Shown here: positions 1 to 11,300 of the stretch, piece by piece | How the letters are laid out: each line of letters starts with the position of its first letter | Position numbering within the stretch: position 1 is the first letter of the stretch | Source of the DNA: Gonatopus flavifemur | Lineage: Eukaryota; Arthropoda; Insecta; Hymenoptera; Dryinidae | Reading direction: 5' to 3' | Assembly: GCA_018340375.1 (NCBI GenBank) | Contig: JAFFJZ010000010.1 | Location: 2,976,001 to 3,040,000, forward strand | Length of the DNA: 64,000 bases | Translations under genes and position numbers: made by a program | The notes under the pieces: model-generated | Databases searched by the model: none | Told to the model about the DNA's origin: nothing | The model's input: the letters and a program-made list of their open reading frames with translations, nothing else

Positions 1-194
1 ATATTGAATCAAAAGTTCACATTTATGGTGACTCTAACGAGATGTAACTTCTATGCGATTGTTTATTACAACTTTTCGAGTGGCTTAGACAACCAAACGT
101 GTTTCGAAGAAATAACTAGAGTATTTCACGAAAACTGTCCTTGCATGAGAACTACTGAGCGTTGATATTCACGATTTGCCGCGGCATTTTTTAT

Positions 195-1010
195 TCAGAT
201 GACGATGTTCATCCTGTGCACCCCACGGATATTGCTACTCCAGAAAATGTAGGCGTACGGAAATTAGAAGGGATTCTCCATATTCCTAAAACAGTGATGC
301 ATTAAATTGTTCCGGGACAGTTAAAAGTAAAACAGCTGCGTACTCTCCATAGGTACCCTACACTGAGAAAAATGTGTTTCGTAGAACTAGCAATAAGAGC
401 ATTGTTGACATTTTATTGTTGAATATACAATAATTCTTGTTCTTATAGCAATATATAGTTGTCTTATTAACAATAAAATTGTCAATTCAGCAATTTTATT
501 GCTGGTTGATATGTGACAATTCAGCATTGTCATATGTCAACCTACAATAAAAATCGTGAAAATATGACCGTTAACATTGCTGAATTGACAATTCTATTGT
601 TAACAATACAACATGTATTGCGGTAAGAACAAAAATTATTGTATTTCCAACAATAAAATGCCAACAATTCTGTGATTGCTAGTTCTACGAAACACATTTT
701 TCTCAGTGTACAATCTCAGTAATGTTAAATATGGATAATGGAACATGTCACATGGTGTTGAAGAATGTTAAACATGTTCAAGTCTGGCGCAATTGAGGAG
801 GTATATTTCATTGTGACATGTGATGAAATGTGGTTATACTACTATGATGTACCAAAGAAGTCTTAGAACAAAGTTTGGGTTTTTGGAAATGAAGAACAGT
901 CATTGTAAGTGAGGTAATCAGAATCTGTCGACAAGCGAAAACTTATTCTCCAATAAACATGGAATTATTACGACAGGAAATTTAGAAGTGGCTGATGAGC
1001 GGTTTTAACG
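195..1010 (+). pseudogene. Degraded irritans-type mariner transposase, split by a MITE
   Basis: Scattered mariner transposase motifs can be read along the plus strand in shifting frames. 'TDIATPENV' starts near 225, followed by 'ILHIPKTVMH', both typical of the helix-turn-helix region of irritans-type mariners. After the inserted MITE (361-708) comes 'VTCDEMWLYYYD' near 813-850, the block holding the first catalytic Asp. Frameshifts, stop codons and a short deletion between the two N-terminal motifs show that it is long dead. Terminal repeats are not visible and the 5' end may lie before the window. The family is clear; the exact borders are guesses. Confidence 0.75.
361..708. mobile_element. 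Hairpin MITE inserted in the mariner relic
   Basis: The ends 'CACTGAGAAAAATGTGT' and its reverse complement are perfect for over 30 bp, and TA dinucleotides flank both sides (359-360 and 709-710). The interior is largely palindromic and repeats words such as 'ACAATA' and 'TTATTGTT'. It has no coding capacity. Removing it rejoins the flanking mariner sequence. TA flanks and the lack of coding sequence fit a Tc1/mariner-type non-autonomous element. Confidence 0.9.
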
Positions 1011-1079
1011 TATGAAGAAGTGTATTGATTGTGACGGGAATGATTTCCAGCGCATGTTCTTGAATACCCAGGTTCTTGA

Positions 1080-2329
1080 ACACATGGGCTGAAAAGTCCC
1101 GGGCGAATTTTACTGCTTGCACCTGTTTTTCAGTTAGTACTAACCTTCAAAAGACAGCTGTCAAATTTTCATGATATTCTATTCATTAGTTTGTGAGTTT
1201 TTGTACTAAGAGTGACGCTACTTTTGTTATTTTTAAACAATGGATTGAAAACAATTTCGTGTTTTGATTTTACACTGCTTCCTCATGAGAAAAAATACCG
1301 TTCAAGCAAAGTAATGGCTTGAAAAGTGTTATGGGGACTCCGCTCCATCAGAAACCACAGAGAAACGTTGGTTTGCTGACTTCAAACGTGGGCGTAGAGA
1401 CACCGATGATGCAAAACGCAGGGGACGTCCAAATGAGGTGGTAACACCAGACAACATTAAAAAAATCCACAAAATCGTTTTGAATGATCGAAAAGTGAGA
1501 TTGCGTGAGTTCGCTGATATCGTAAAAATATCAAAAGAACGTGTTGGCTTTATATCGCTTTGGCATTTAATTATGAGAAAGCTCTGTTCAAAGTGGGTGT
1601 CGCGTTTACTCCCTGTTGACCAAAAACAAGAACGCGTCGACGCTTCTGTGCAGTGTTTGGCCATGTTTAAACGTAACAAGCCGGAATTTTCGCGTCGATA
1701 TGTTATAATGGATGAAACATGGATCCATTACTTCACTCCGGAATCAAAACAATCGTCATCCGAGTGGACAGCCCCTGGTGAACCTCGTCCAGAGCGCCCG
1801 AAAGCACAACAATCGGCTGGAAAGGTTATGGCCTGGGTATTTTGGGATCAGAAGGGAAATACCATCAACGGTGAATATTATATCGCATTATTGGAGGGTT
1901 TGAAGGCCGAAAGTGCAAAGAAACGACTGCATATGGCAAAGAAAAAGGTTTTATTTCATGAAGACAATGCACCATGTCACAAGTCAATCAAAACAATGGC
2001 AAAACTACATGAATTGTACTTCGAATTGCTTCCACATCCACCATACCCGCCAGATTTGGCTCCCAGCGACTACTGGCTGTTCGCAGACCTAAAAGTAATG
2101 CTCGCCGGTAAGAAATTTCGCTCGAATGAGCTATCGGTTATCGCTGAAACTGAGGCCTACTTTGAGACAAAAGATAAATCGTTCTACAAAAGTGGTATTG
2201 AAATGTTAGAGCGGCGCTGGAAAGATTGCGGTTTTCTTGATGGAGATTACGTTGATGAACAAAGCTAATTCTGAACAAAAAAAAACCTGTGTTTTCTTTG
2301 TTAGGTCCGGGACTCTTCAGCCCATGTGT
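1080..2329 (+). mobile_element. Complete mariner element with both terminal repeats
   Basis: The terminal inverted repeats read 'ACACATGGGCTGAAAAGTCC' at the left and, on the opposite strand, 'ACACATGGGCTGAAGAGTCC' at the right. TA follows the right end at 2330-2331; the expected left TA is 'GA', probably mutated. The length of 1250 bp is usual for mariner. It encloses one transposase reading frame (1240-2268). This is the best preserved autonomous-type element in the window. Confidence 0.92.
1240..2268 (+). pseudogene. Mariner transposase (DD34D), two nonsense codons near the start
   Basis: Starting at ATG 1240, one frame runs 342 codons to TAA at 2266-2268, the usual mariner length. It is broken only by TGA at 1246-1248 (codon 3) and TAA at 1312-1314 (codon 25). 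From 1315 it is fully open, and an internal ATG at 1438 would give 276 aa. The N-terminal helix-turn-helix region is followed by 'GRPNEVVTPDNIKKI' and 'KWVSRLLP' (the WVPHEL position). The catalytic Asps lie in 'MDETWIHYF' (codon 158), 'HEDNAPCH' (codon 242) and 'PPDLAPSDYW' (codon 277); the last two are 34 residues apart, giving a DD34D triad. The protein would cut and paste the element through its terminal repeats. As written it is probably non-functional unless translation starts internally, which would remove DNA-binding helices. Confidence 0.93.
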
Positions 2330-3264
2330 TAGGTTTCAATAGAGTATCGATCAAAATCTGATATATCTTCTATAGAAGAACGAATCTAGTTTCTATGGAT
2401 TCCAATAAAATATCAATGAAGCTCCGACATATGCCCGACAAAAAAAGGAACGGTCCCGTCAAGGATTGACATTACTACTCTGAATATCAGACAGTGTGAT
2501 GACGCAATTGCTATTTGAAAGTTGAGAAGTGATGAGTACAGAAATGCTTGGTTGATTTACTGAATGAAATTTGATATTTTCTCTATGAAAGAAGATGTAT
2601 CCTGTTCAAGGTTTGACATCACTAATATCAACCCGATTTTCACGGTGAAATTTGTACATAACAATTCAAAAATACCTTCGGATATGTTTTCAACGTTGGC
2701 AGTGGGTTCCAAATCAGAACTGAATCCTCGCATTCGATACGGGGTATTTATACATTCTTTGACTTCACAGAAACGCTTTATTTGATCCATATAGAGGAAC
2801 AAATCGATTTTGATCAAAAAGTGATGAAATTCAGGTAATCCAGTCCTTTGCTTTAATTAACCACTCAAACTTTCTGGGTCGTTACTTAAGAGCTCGAGTT
2901 TAAACATGAAGTCATGAAAAGAGTGGGAGAAATATGAAAATATAATGAGAGCATGGAGTGAACACATGGTGGAAGGTAAACGTCCTTGATAACGCCACGG
3001 ATAATTCATTTGCGAAATTCAGTAATATCCCCAAAAATGGCACAATCATGAACCACACCATTTGAATGATCAATTATGTAACGTCTAGAGGAAAAATATC
3101 AATAATGGACTGAATTCAATAGCGAAATTGGATTTCGCAACATCAATATTTCTGATAAAATTGATGAGAAATATACAATTCGTTATTAACTTTTAGAATT
3201 TGTATAAAACTTTTAGATATTTTAAACTGAATGTTGGTTTTGACTATTCATACAATTTTGTTCA
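2330..3264. other. No gene seen; AT-rich unassigned DNA
   Basis: Only short overlapping open frames on both strands around 2557-2817, with no recognisable motif. Phrases such as 'ATCGATTTTGATC' recur in degenerate form, so old repeat DNA is likely. Confidence 0.5.
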
Positions 3265-3506
3265 CACTGAGAATACGGTTTATTTATAGCTAACAAACGC
3301 ATATTTGCTAATAGAGAAATAAATTTTTATTCCATGCAAATCTATCATGATTCTATGAAATATGATTTATTAACTATTAACAGACGTTCATTTCTACCCA
3401 ATATCACTTGTTTATTATTAACAGGATATATTCGATTCGAACGAATATTCATTTCCCCATAACTAAATATACGTTTGTTAACTATAAATAAACATTTTTC
3501 TGAGTG
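3265..3506. mobile_element. MITE with CACTGAG-type ends
   Basis: The left end 'CACTGAGAATACGG' and the right end (opposite strand) 'CACTCAGAAAAATG' are followed on both arms by 'TTTATTTATAG(C/T)TAACAAACG(C/T)ATATTTG', giving about 40 bp of imperfect inverted repeat. It is flanked by CA on both sides rather than TA. No coding sequence. Confidence 0.75.
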
Positions 3507-3608
3507 CAGGGAATCTTACACATGAATTATTCAAACATGCTCCTTAAAACACATTCACTCAAATTAAATCGAAGTCAGCTGAGAAATTGGATATACATAA
3601 ATTATACA

Positions 3609-3810
3609 CACTGAGAAAAAATATAGTGGAGCCAACCGCATATGAGTTTGGATACGGCGAATGTCGCCACGCGGTCGACTGAATTGAATATCGATTGAAA
3701 TGACCGAATGAGCATTCACTTCAATCGATATTCAGTTGAGTCAACCGCGCGGCGAAATTCGCCGTATCCAAATTCATATAGGGTTGGCTCTACTATTTTT
3801 TTCCTCAGTG
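3609..3810. mobile_element. 202-bp hairpin MITE, copy 1
   Basis: Almost the whole element is one palindrome. Both arms carry 'TAGTGGAGCCAACCGC', 'GGATACGGCGAAT' and 'TCGATTGAA', with GC-rich 'GCCGCGCGG'-like words that stand out from the AT-rich surroundings. The ends are CACTGAG and CTCAGTG. It is flanked by CA on both sides. A second copy of the same length lies at 49586-49787. Confidence 0.9.
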
Positions 3811-3845
3811 CACGGTCTATGCATCATTCAGGTATTCTTGTTGCA

Positions 3846-4443
3846 TTTTACATGCATGATACACGACTATCATCACCGGGTGATGGTAGAGCGATGATAC
3901 AGCGTGGATCATGGAATTGATGATTTTCAGCGAATTTTTCGGTTTATATCTCGTTCCTCTGATATTCTTCCACACTCAGAGGGTGGAAATTACCGCATAT
4001 TCATTTACTTGATCGAAATTTATTGCGGAAAAATTGTGGAATGAATACTGAGCGCCTATCATCACCTGGTGAGGGTGGAACGATGATACAGCAAGGATCA
4101 AAGAACTATTGATTTTCCAGCTCATTTCGCGAGTTTCGTCTCGTTTCCCTACTGTTCACTCACCTTCGGACCCTGGAAATTAACGAACATTTATTTAGTC
4201 AATCAAGATTGATTGCTCGAAACTCCTGAATTCAATAATCAACGACTATCATCACCTGGTGAGGGTAGAGCGATGGATACAGCGTGGATCATGGAATTAT
4301 TGATTTTCAGCTCATGTTCCGACTTTCGTCTCGTTTTCCTATTGTTTGCTAACCTTCGGACGGTGAAAATTGACAAATATTTATTTATTCAATCAAGATT
4401 GATCGCTGGAAACTTTTGGAATTATTATTCAACGTCTATCATC
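3846..4443. repeat. Tandem array, three units of about 190 bp
   Basis: The landmark 'CTATCATCACC(T/G)GGTGA' recurs near 3864, 4053 and 4243, and its start again near 4433, giving periods of 189, 190 and 190 bp. Each unit continues with 'GCGATGATACAGCGTGGATCATG', a 'GATTTTCAGC' block and a 'TTTCGTCTCGTTT' block. Units differ by substitutions and small indels. The small open frames across it (3708-3920, 4213-4473) are by-products of the repeat. Confidence 0.88.
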
Positions 4444-5735
4444 CAGTGCCGGATAAAGCATCAGGCCTACTAGGCACAGGTCTTTGGGCTCCACCAACAG
4501 AAGGCCCTCACCAATGAAAAAAAATTTTTTTATATAAAAATTAAACGAAACTACATACCACAAACGCAACCGAGGGCGTTCCAAGCCCCAAAAGAGCCAA
4601 CCCCAAATAACCCCGGCACTGAAGATTGCTCAACTACCTTACCGACTTTAGGTAACATATCGACTTAGTCAGCTGTTCGTACAAGTGAAACGTCTGTTTT
4701 CTTTTATATCAAGTAATGATACATACATTTAGAATTTTCGTGAGTTGCAAGAGTTTTGAGTGAGATTTGAATCAGATTTTCCAATGATACTGTGTTAGAG
4801 TTAATAATAAGAATGCAATTCTCATTATAATACAGTATTGTTATCGTGTCAAAAGAAACGAACGAAGACGTTCAAGCAAAACTAAACCCAAGTAGCACAG
4901 CAGGTTAGAAATGGTAATTCTATGCATGATCACGGAATGAACGCAGAATATTTGAAATGTTCTTATGCTACTTGGGAACTTCCCCAAGTAACTCCGATAT
5001 TTTTATGTATAAATTTTCAATCAGTTTAATCGTGCATTGCAGCTAGCTTAGAATTTTCAAATTTAATACTACCCATTAAACAGTGTCTGGGTTTACAATC
5101 AAAATGAATGATCGACACAAAGGAAAGAGAACATACAAATCTGGATTCAAGGAAGCTGAGCAAAGACAAAAAATTCAGCAAAAAAATGAAGTCTTATTAT
5201 CCAAGACGCATAAACTGACAGATTTTTTTTCCGCAAAAAATTCTTCAAGCAAAATTACAAATGAGCATTCTGTATCTAGTAGTGTAAGTGAATAATGAAT
5301 CTGTAATGATTTTACATCATCGTTAATTAGGATTTGGATCAAGAAATTGGCTGAGCGTTGTTGACCAAGTTCCAGTGTTCGGTTAGTTTCTCGATTCAGA
5401 TCCTCAATTTTTATCATTTAAGACAATTATTTATCTATTAATTTCAAATATAAAATTATAATAAAATTCAACATAAATTTTAAGGTCAATGAACAAAAGC
5501 AAAATATTTTGGAAGATGGGAGAAATGAAGCAAATCAGAATGATCAAGAAGAGGTATTTTTTAGTAATGAAAACAATGATATTTGCGAAGAAGAATCGGA
5601 AAATAATCACGACATTTCGAGCTTCTCAACGATGCATCTATGAACACTGATTATTGGATTTCTGTGGGTAGCTCAAGGATACAAAATAATAATGCTAAAT
5701 TCATCATGCTTACCAAAGCGTACATCCTTGGAAAC
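4444..5735 (+). mobile_element. hAT-like element, 5' part with transposase N-terminus
   Basis: The segment starts with 'CAGTGCCGG', the CAGTG-type end of hAT elements. At 5083-5295 it encodes a basic stretch with 'KRTYKSGFKEAEQRQK' and 'LSKTHKLTDFF', which resembles the start of ZMYM1/TTF-type hAT proteins. A likely second exon follows at about 5486-5642 (acidic, rich in N, D and E, ending in a stop). No BED/TTF finger core or catalytic domain remains, and no right end was found. 'CCGGCACTG' at 4613-4621 forms a 178-bp mini-element with the left end and may be a nested deletion derivative. No 8-bp target duplication is visible. Confidence 0.55.
4888..4976. mobile_element. 89-bp CCCAAGTAGCA element inside the hAT segment
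   Basis: 'CCCAAGTAGCA' at the left and 'TGCTACTTGGG' at the right are perfect inverted ends. The inside holds 'ATGCATGATCACG' and 'GAATATTTGAAATG'. It is the clearest member of a small family in this window. Confidence 0.75.
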
Positions 5736-5739
5736 TCTA

Positions 5740-6001
5740 CACTGAGAGGAAAAATTGCCGGGAACAATGAAATATTTAGTTGAATAGTCGCCATAAAATA
5801 CTTAATTGATTTGAATAAACTTTCATTGACTCGATTAAATATTTATTCAATCATACAAATATTTAATATGCTATGAAATATTTCATCAATGGAAACAGTT
5901 ATTTAATTGAGTCAATGAAAGTGTATTCAAATCAATTAAATATTTTATGGCGACTATTCAACTAAATATTTTATTGTTCCCGGAAATTTTTTCTCTCAGT
6001 G
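5740..6001. mobile_element. Hairpin MITE, CACTGAG ends, TA-flanked
   Basis: Ends 'CACTGAGAGGAAAAATT' and 'TTTTTTCTCTCAGTG' with TA on both sides (5738-5739, 6002-6003). Long inner arms share 'AATATTTAGTTGAATAGTCGC' and 'TTCATTGACTC' motifs. It lies right behind the hAT remnant. No coding capacity. Confidence 0.9.
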
Positions 6002-6502
6002 TACCAATACAGTACCCATTCGATTTTCTTCCACTCACGGGTCTTGAGGGGAAAATTTTTCTAGGAATCATGCCCCCCCCCCCCTCCCCCAAGTTGTCTT
6101 GCGACGCTCACCACGTCGTTTGTGTTTGTATATCTATGAGTTGTGCACAGTGGCTCGATTTTTTTCCTCTTTCCATCCAACGAATTTTGACAGTTCCAAA
6201 CATACGCGTTTTGTGGAAGATTCTATTTTCTCATATTTGATGGATGTAAATAACTAAAACTGGTAAGTGATATGCACAGATACAAACACATGTATGGAAT
6301 AGTGTTGCGTGAGACATGTTACACTCATCCACGAGACATTTCAAGAAGGAAATGTTCATCGGGCTCAAGGATTACAATAATAGTTATTTTTTTGAGAATG
6401 ATTGCTTCTATCACATTCAACCAATTGTTTCCTGTCATTAATAAAAAGGAAATGTAAAAATTTTCTCCCATACAACGTAATTATATAGATGTAGTGAAAT
6501 TA
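6002..6502. other. No gene seen; contains a C-rich tract
   Basis: A pyrimidine run of C interrupted by single T lies near 6071-6089. Nothing else was recognised; short plus-strand open frames (5947-6240, 6272-6457) show no motif. Confidence 0.45.
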
Positions 6503-6627
6503 GGGTTGCCACCTCGATAGCAGGACGCGATGTTCATTGGTTTATTCTTCTCGAATAGCCAATTATATTTGAGTTTTCATGTGACTTGACCAATGAACGT
6601 CGTGTCCTGCTTTCGAGGTGGCAACCC
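6503..6627. mobile_element. 125-bp MITE with GGGTTGCCACCTCG ends
   Basis: Inverted repeats of about 38 bp start with 'GGGTTGCCACCTCGATAGCA' on one side and 'GGGTTGCCACCTCGAAAGCA' on the other, read on opposite strands. TA flanks both ends (6501-6502 and 6628-6629). It is a near-complete hairpin with a loop of about 45 bp. Confidence 0.92.
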
Positions 6628-6983
6628 TAAGTGGAATACCGATATGAATCATATAATTTTTGATGAGGCAAATTAATAGATCATTTGAACTTTTTGATAA
6701 CTGGGAAATATACTGCGGCTGTGTAAGCATGTGGGAGTTTCATCAATTTATGACTATTGGGATCAATCATTTTCACTTTTTGTGTTTTTACCTGCACAAA
6801 AATTTCTCAGCTCAAAATGAACGATTGATCTGCGGAGAAAAATCGAACGTCTAGTAAGCGTATTGTCAGACCCGTGATCAAGTGGATGTGGTGGGGGTAG
6901 CGTTCAAGCTTGTCAGGCGGGGGAGTGGAAGATAATCGAGCGGAAAAAAATCGGATGCGTATTGTAAGTTGTAACACAGACTA
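6628..6983. other. No gene seen
   Basis: Unassigned spacer between MITEs; one 64-codon open frame (6660-6854) without any recognisable motif. Confidence 0.4.
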
Positions 6984-7235
6984 TACGGAAAAAAGAAAAC
7001 AGCAATGGTTATTGTGAATCGCAGTAATTCATTGAAAAAAAAAGGAAAACCAAATCCACGCCGTTCATTACTGCGTCTCCCAGTGACCGTTAATGTTCAA
7101 GCAGCATTGAACGAATTTCACTGCAGTACACATCACTGGAATCGCGCCCACCTCTATCATCCGAGCGTGTTTTTATATGTTTTTCAACTGATTGCTGTTA
7201 TGGACAGTAACCGGTGCCGTTTTCTTCTTTCCGTG
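6984..7235. mobile_element. MITE, CACGGAAA-type ends, TA-flanked
   Basis: Left 'TACGGAAAAAAGAAAACAG' and right (opposite strand) 'CACGGAAAGAAGAAAACGG' are imperfect inverted repeats of about 30 bp, followed on both arms by 'GGTTA(T/C)TG'. TA flanks at 6982-6983 and 7236-7237. The first base is C to T on the left. Confidence 0.75.
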
Positions 7236-7278
7236 TACAAGTTCCATATTTTCTAACGAATAAGGTTCACTCTTCTTA

Positions 7279-7455
7279 CACGGAAAGAAAGTATGTTTAT
7301 CGTAACGATCTGGAGTATAGTTAGAAAAGAAAGTGTAAGTGGCGATATTGTATCGCTATGGTAACGATACAGACGGTTTAGGCTAACCATCTATTTCGTT
7401 ACTCGAAGGATCTGTTTCGTCAGACAGTCGTGACAACGATACTTTTTTTTCCGTG
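7279..7455. mobile_element. MITE, CACGGAAA-type ends, TA-flanked
   Basis: Ends 'CACGGAAAGAAAGTA' and 'ACTTTTTTTTCCGTG' with TA on both sides (7277-7278, 7456-7457). The interior repeats 'CGTAACGAT', 'GGTAACGATAC' and 'ACAACGATAC' words. It lies only 41 bp behind a MITE with the same ends. Confidence 0.85.
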
Positions 7456-7843
7456 TAGAATGATTATCTAGCCACTGAAAGAGTATTTCATAAAGTGAAC
7501 ACATAATCTGGTAAGGAATACTACAGTAACGGACCATGTCAAAAACTCACTCCTGTGACAACTAGCCCCTGTCTTCCCTACATGAAACCACGGAGTAAGA
7601 TATTAGGAGCATCGTCTCTTATGGCGTTGGTTTCTGACAGCAGCACATTTTCAGGGCAAAATTATAAGTCAAATTCTACCACTGCTTCCGCTATAAACGT
7701 TGGCCATGTACAAGAATTTCATGAAAATATCATATCTAAGTTTATTCCTGCTGAATGGTATAAAAATGACCAATCGACCCCGCATTCTTGTGCATGACTA
7801 ACTTGTACAGTGCCGGGAGGTGTCGGAATCTGACTTATAAGGG

Positions 7844-7983
7844 AACGGTGCAATGTGCCGAAATTCGATGGCCCGAAACGGAAATGTCCTGAAAGGCCAA
7901 TGACCAGAAATTCGCTGATTGATCCATTTCTGGTACCCTACTAGGAATTTCAGGCTATTGGCCTTTCGGGACATTGCACTGTT
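7844..7983. mobile_element. Short inverted-repeat element, ACAATGT ends
   Basis: Ends 'AACGGTGCAATGT' and 'ACATTGCACTGTT' with inner arm matches ('CCTGAAAGGCCAATGACC' against 'GGCTATTGGCCTTTCGGG'). Words such as 'GGCCAAT' and 'TTTCTGG' recur. A relative with similar ends is at 31118-31217. Confidence 0.65.
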
Positions 7984-8389
7984 ACCAACTTGTAATTCTG
8001 CCCCAAAGAAAGTGCCATGTCTATTGTATGAAGATGATACTCCTTATATCTTACTTCGCGCATAAAATGCAGCAGTTGTGTTCATTGCTGAACAAAAGAC
8101 TCATCAAGTGATGGTGATTGAATCACTAGAAATGTCCCAACAGTTATCAATTTTCCGTCAACCGTGTATAATAGATGAATCTATTGTTCAGCGTATGGAT
8201 TGGCAGGAGATGAATTCGTGGAACAAACTTTTCACCGTAAATACGTAATTTGACGATCGGTAGTCATTTCTAGTGATTACTGAAAAGTGACGAGCGATTG
8301 TCAAATTTTGTTCATTCGACGAATTCAACCCCTACCGTATGGATCACGTCCCTACGACGAGCGATATAAAAGTGCCGCTTATTTCATGT
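7984..8389. other. No gene seen
   Basis: Unassigned DNA before the satellite-like array; no open frame with a motif was seen. Confidence 0.4.
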
Positions 8390-11300
8390 ATTCCTCAAGC
8401 AAATTCAATATAGCGATCACCGATTGAATTCCGTAGAATTGAATACAATTCATATGATGATTGAACAACAGCATCACAATGGAACACTGATATGTCAGTT
8501 GCACTATTCCGAGTACGATGGCAACAAGACTGGGCCCATTCATTCTATAGGATTCGATGTAGAGTTTAGCGGACTGAGATAATCCTTGGGGAAGTGAGGT
8601 TTCATAATGGAGATGTCATATTCTTCAATCAGATTCAATACGGACATGATCGGTTGGATTCCATACTTTTCAACAGTTCGCAACACGATTCAGGATCACA
8701 ATTAGGTTGAAAGACTGATATGCCAGTTTGACTATTCCGAATGCGGTGGCAAGAAGACAAGGAGCAAAGATCCCTGATGAAGTAAGATTTTCCCAGAAAT
8801 TCGCTCTATTCTCCAATCAGATTCAATATGGCAATGACTGATTGAATATAGTTCACATTACGATTGAGGATCAAAATTACAGCGTAACTCTGATATGCCA
8901 GTTATACTATTCCAAATGTGAAGGCAACAAGACGGGCCCAATTTACACAATAGGGTTCAATGAGAGTTTAGCGAATTAAGAATACTTCTGGGAAAGTGGG
9001 ATTTTATCAAGAATATGATCTACTCTTCAATCAGATTCAAAACGCGCATTGCCGAATGGATTTTATACTATTCAATGATCCATATTACAATGCGGAATCA
9101 AAATTGCGATCTCAATCGGCGAATCAGTGTTCCGTTGTAATTCTGATCCTGAATCCAAATGTGGACTATTCGATACTAAAGGATTCAATGGGTCACGCCC
9201 GCATTGAATCTGATGTAAGAATAGAACATCTCCCTGCTGAAATCCCACTTTCTCAGAGATTTCCCGAATCCACTGAATCCTCATTGAATCCAATTGTCAA
9301 CCTCCCCGTATCGGACCCGATTGGGAAGTAGAGCTTTTTTCTTATGAAATCCCATTCGGATAGAGATCATTCGAATCGGTTGAACCCTCATTGCAACCAA
9401 TAGGGTCAATTCTGCTGTTCTGACGTCATTCAGGATAGTGTGACTTGTATATCAGTGTTTAAGTGTGATTTCCATTCCGAATGTTAATATAAATCATTCA
9501 ACACTATAGATTCAATCAATCATGCGCATACACGAACCCATCGGCGAGGGAAGCTGGTGCTGATCCCATTTGCCGGAAAAAGTTTTGAATCATTTGAACT
9601 CTCATTGACCCCCATTGGACGAATCGTACCAATCCCATTGATATCTAATTGGAAATGGAACAAGTTGCACATAAGTGTCCCAGTGTGATTCTCAGTCTGA
9701 ATTGTGACATGTATCATTAATTACTATAGAACCCAATTGGTCATCCCTATACCGGATCCGTTTGAAAGATGTAGTCTATATCTGACAAAATCCCATTCAT
9801 CCACAGATCTTCTGAATCGGGTGAACCCTCATTGCAACCGATTGGATCAATCGTGCGATCGTTGTTTTCATCTCATTTGAGACATAGTCACTTGTGTATC
9901 CGTCAGTGATGCCATATTTGACACGAAATCGTCACTCATACAGACGCAATTTCACATGGTGGGTGGCTGTGCTACGTCAGCGAACTTGACTATTTTTTGA
10001 AGATCTCTTCTCTCCATGCACAGATATGTCAAATCAACTGGAGTCCCATTGACACCGCACGAAAGGTTGAGATTGAGTGCGTAAGAAAATGATCCGCTAT
10101 TTACGTCCTCACCCGCCACTCCTGGAGAAAACAATCCCTTATTGTACCGAGGGAGTCAAAGGGGGAAATTCTGAAGAGTCAATCGAATCACAAATAAAAT
10201 CTTACGGCATGCCGGTGACATGTCCCTTTTAGGAAAGGATTTAGAACAATTTCCCTTGTATATCACATTCCCAGTGTCATTCAAATTTCGAATCGTCATA
10301 TGGATGATTGAATCCTGCAGAATTATCTTCAGGAGATAATATGAGATCATCTGAATACTGCAGAAGCTAACTAGCGGTGAAAATCAAGCGTTGAAACACG
10401 GTGAAAGTGTGACAGGAAGATAAGCTAAGAGTGATCTGAGCGTCACAAAGAGTCATCTAGGCGTGATTCAGAAGGGAATTGGGACATTCTTTCCCGTTTC
10501 ATTTGTTCCAATACCGGCTTCTGTCACTTTCGGATTCTCACCATGGGAACTCTTATTGACCACGATTAGATCAATCATATATCAATTTCATTGATATCTC
10601 ATTGGAAATGGCACAATTCGCACATAAGTGTCCCAGTGTGATTTTGAGTCCTGATATGGAGCATTGAATACTATAGAATCAACTCGGACATCCTCGTATT
10701 ATATCCGATTGGAGAGTAGAATCTATTTCTGATAGAATCCAACTCCCCCACGGGTGTTTCGGATGAGCCAGACCCTCATTGATTTCGACTGAGAAAATCG
10801 TGCCAACCTGTATTGAATTTAATTCAAGGAAGTGCAGCTCGCATATCAGTATTACAATAAGATTTTGAGTCTGAATCGTTATATGAACTACCGAATACCA
10901 TGAAATCCGGTCGGCTATCTTCCTGAACTCTTTGACAATATTTCCAATTGGGAGAACTATCGATGAATTCAATTCACTCATCGCGTGTAAATACCTTATT
11001 GATTACGATTAATCAACTTCATACACGCATTCGTTGTTTCTCAATCATTTACATTGGCTCATTAAACCCAATCGTATTCAATCAATTGATAGATTGCACA
11101 ATGTTCTGAAACAATCTCATTCGATTCTTAGTGTTAACATTCCGCACTTATGCTGATCTTTCTTCGACTGAATCTTATTGTCTGTTCCATTTCAACATTA
11201 CAGGGTCAACGCCGATCCATTTCCAGTTGTTAATTCGTTATTTTCTCTTATCAATTTCCAATCACGTACGTACCTAATTTCCCATATTCAATCTATCATT

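Noticed and set aside
4213..4473. 86-codon frame in the tandem array
   Set aside because: It follows the 190-bp unit and is broken in the neighbouring units.
8996..9331. Overlapping plus (111 aa) and minus (73 aa) open frames
   Set aside because: They lie across the inversion point of the satellite-like array, so both strands give similar frames.
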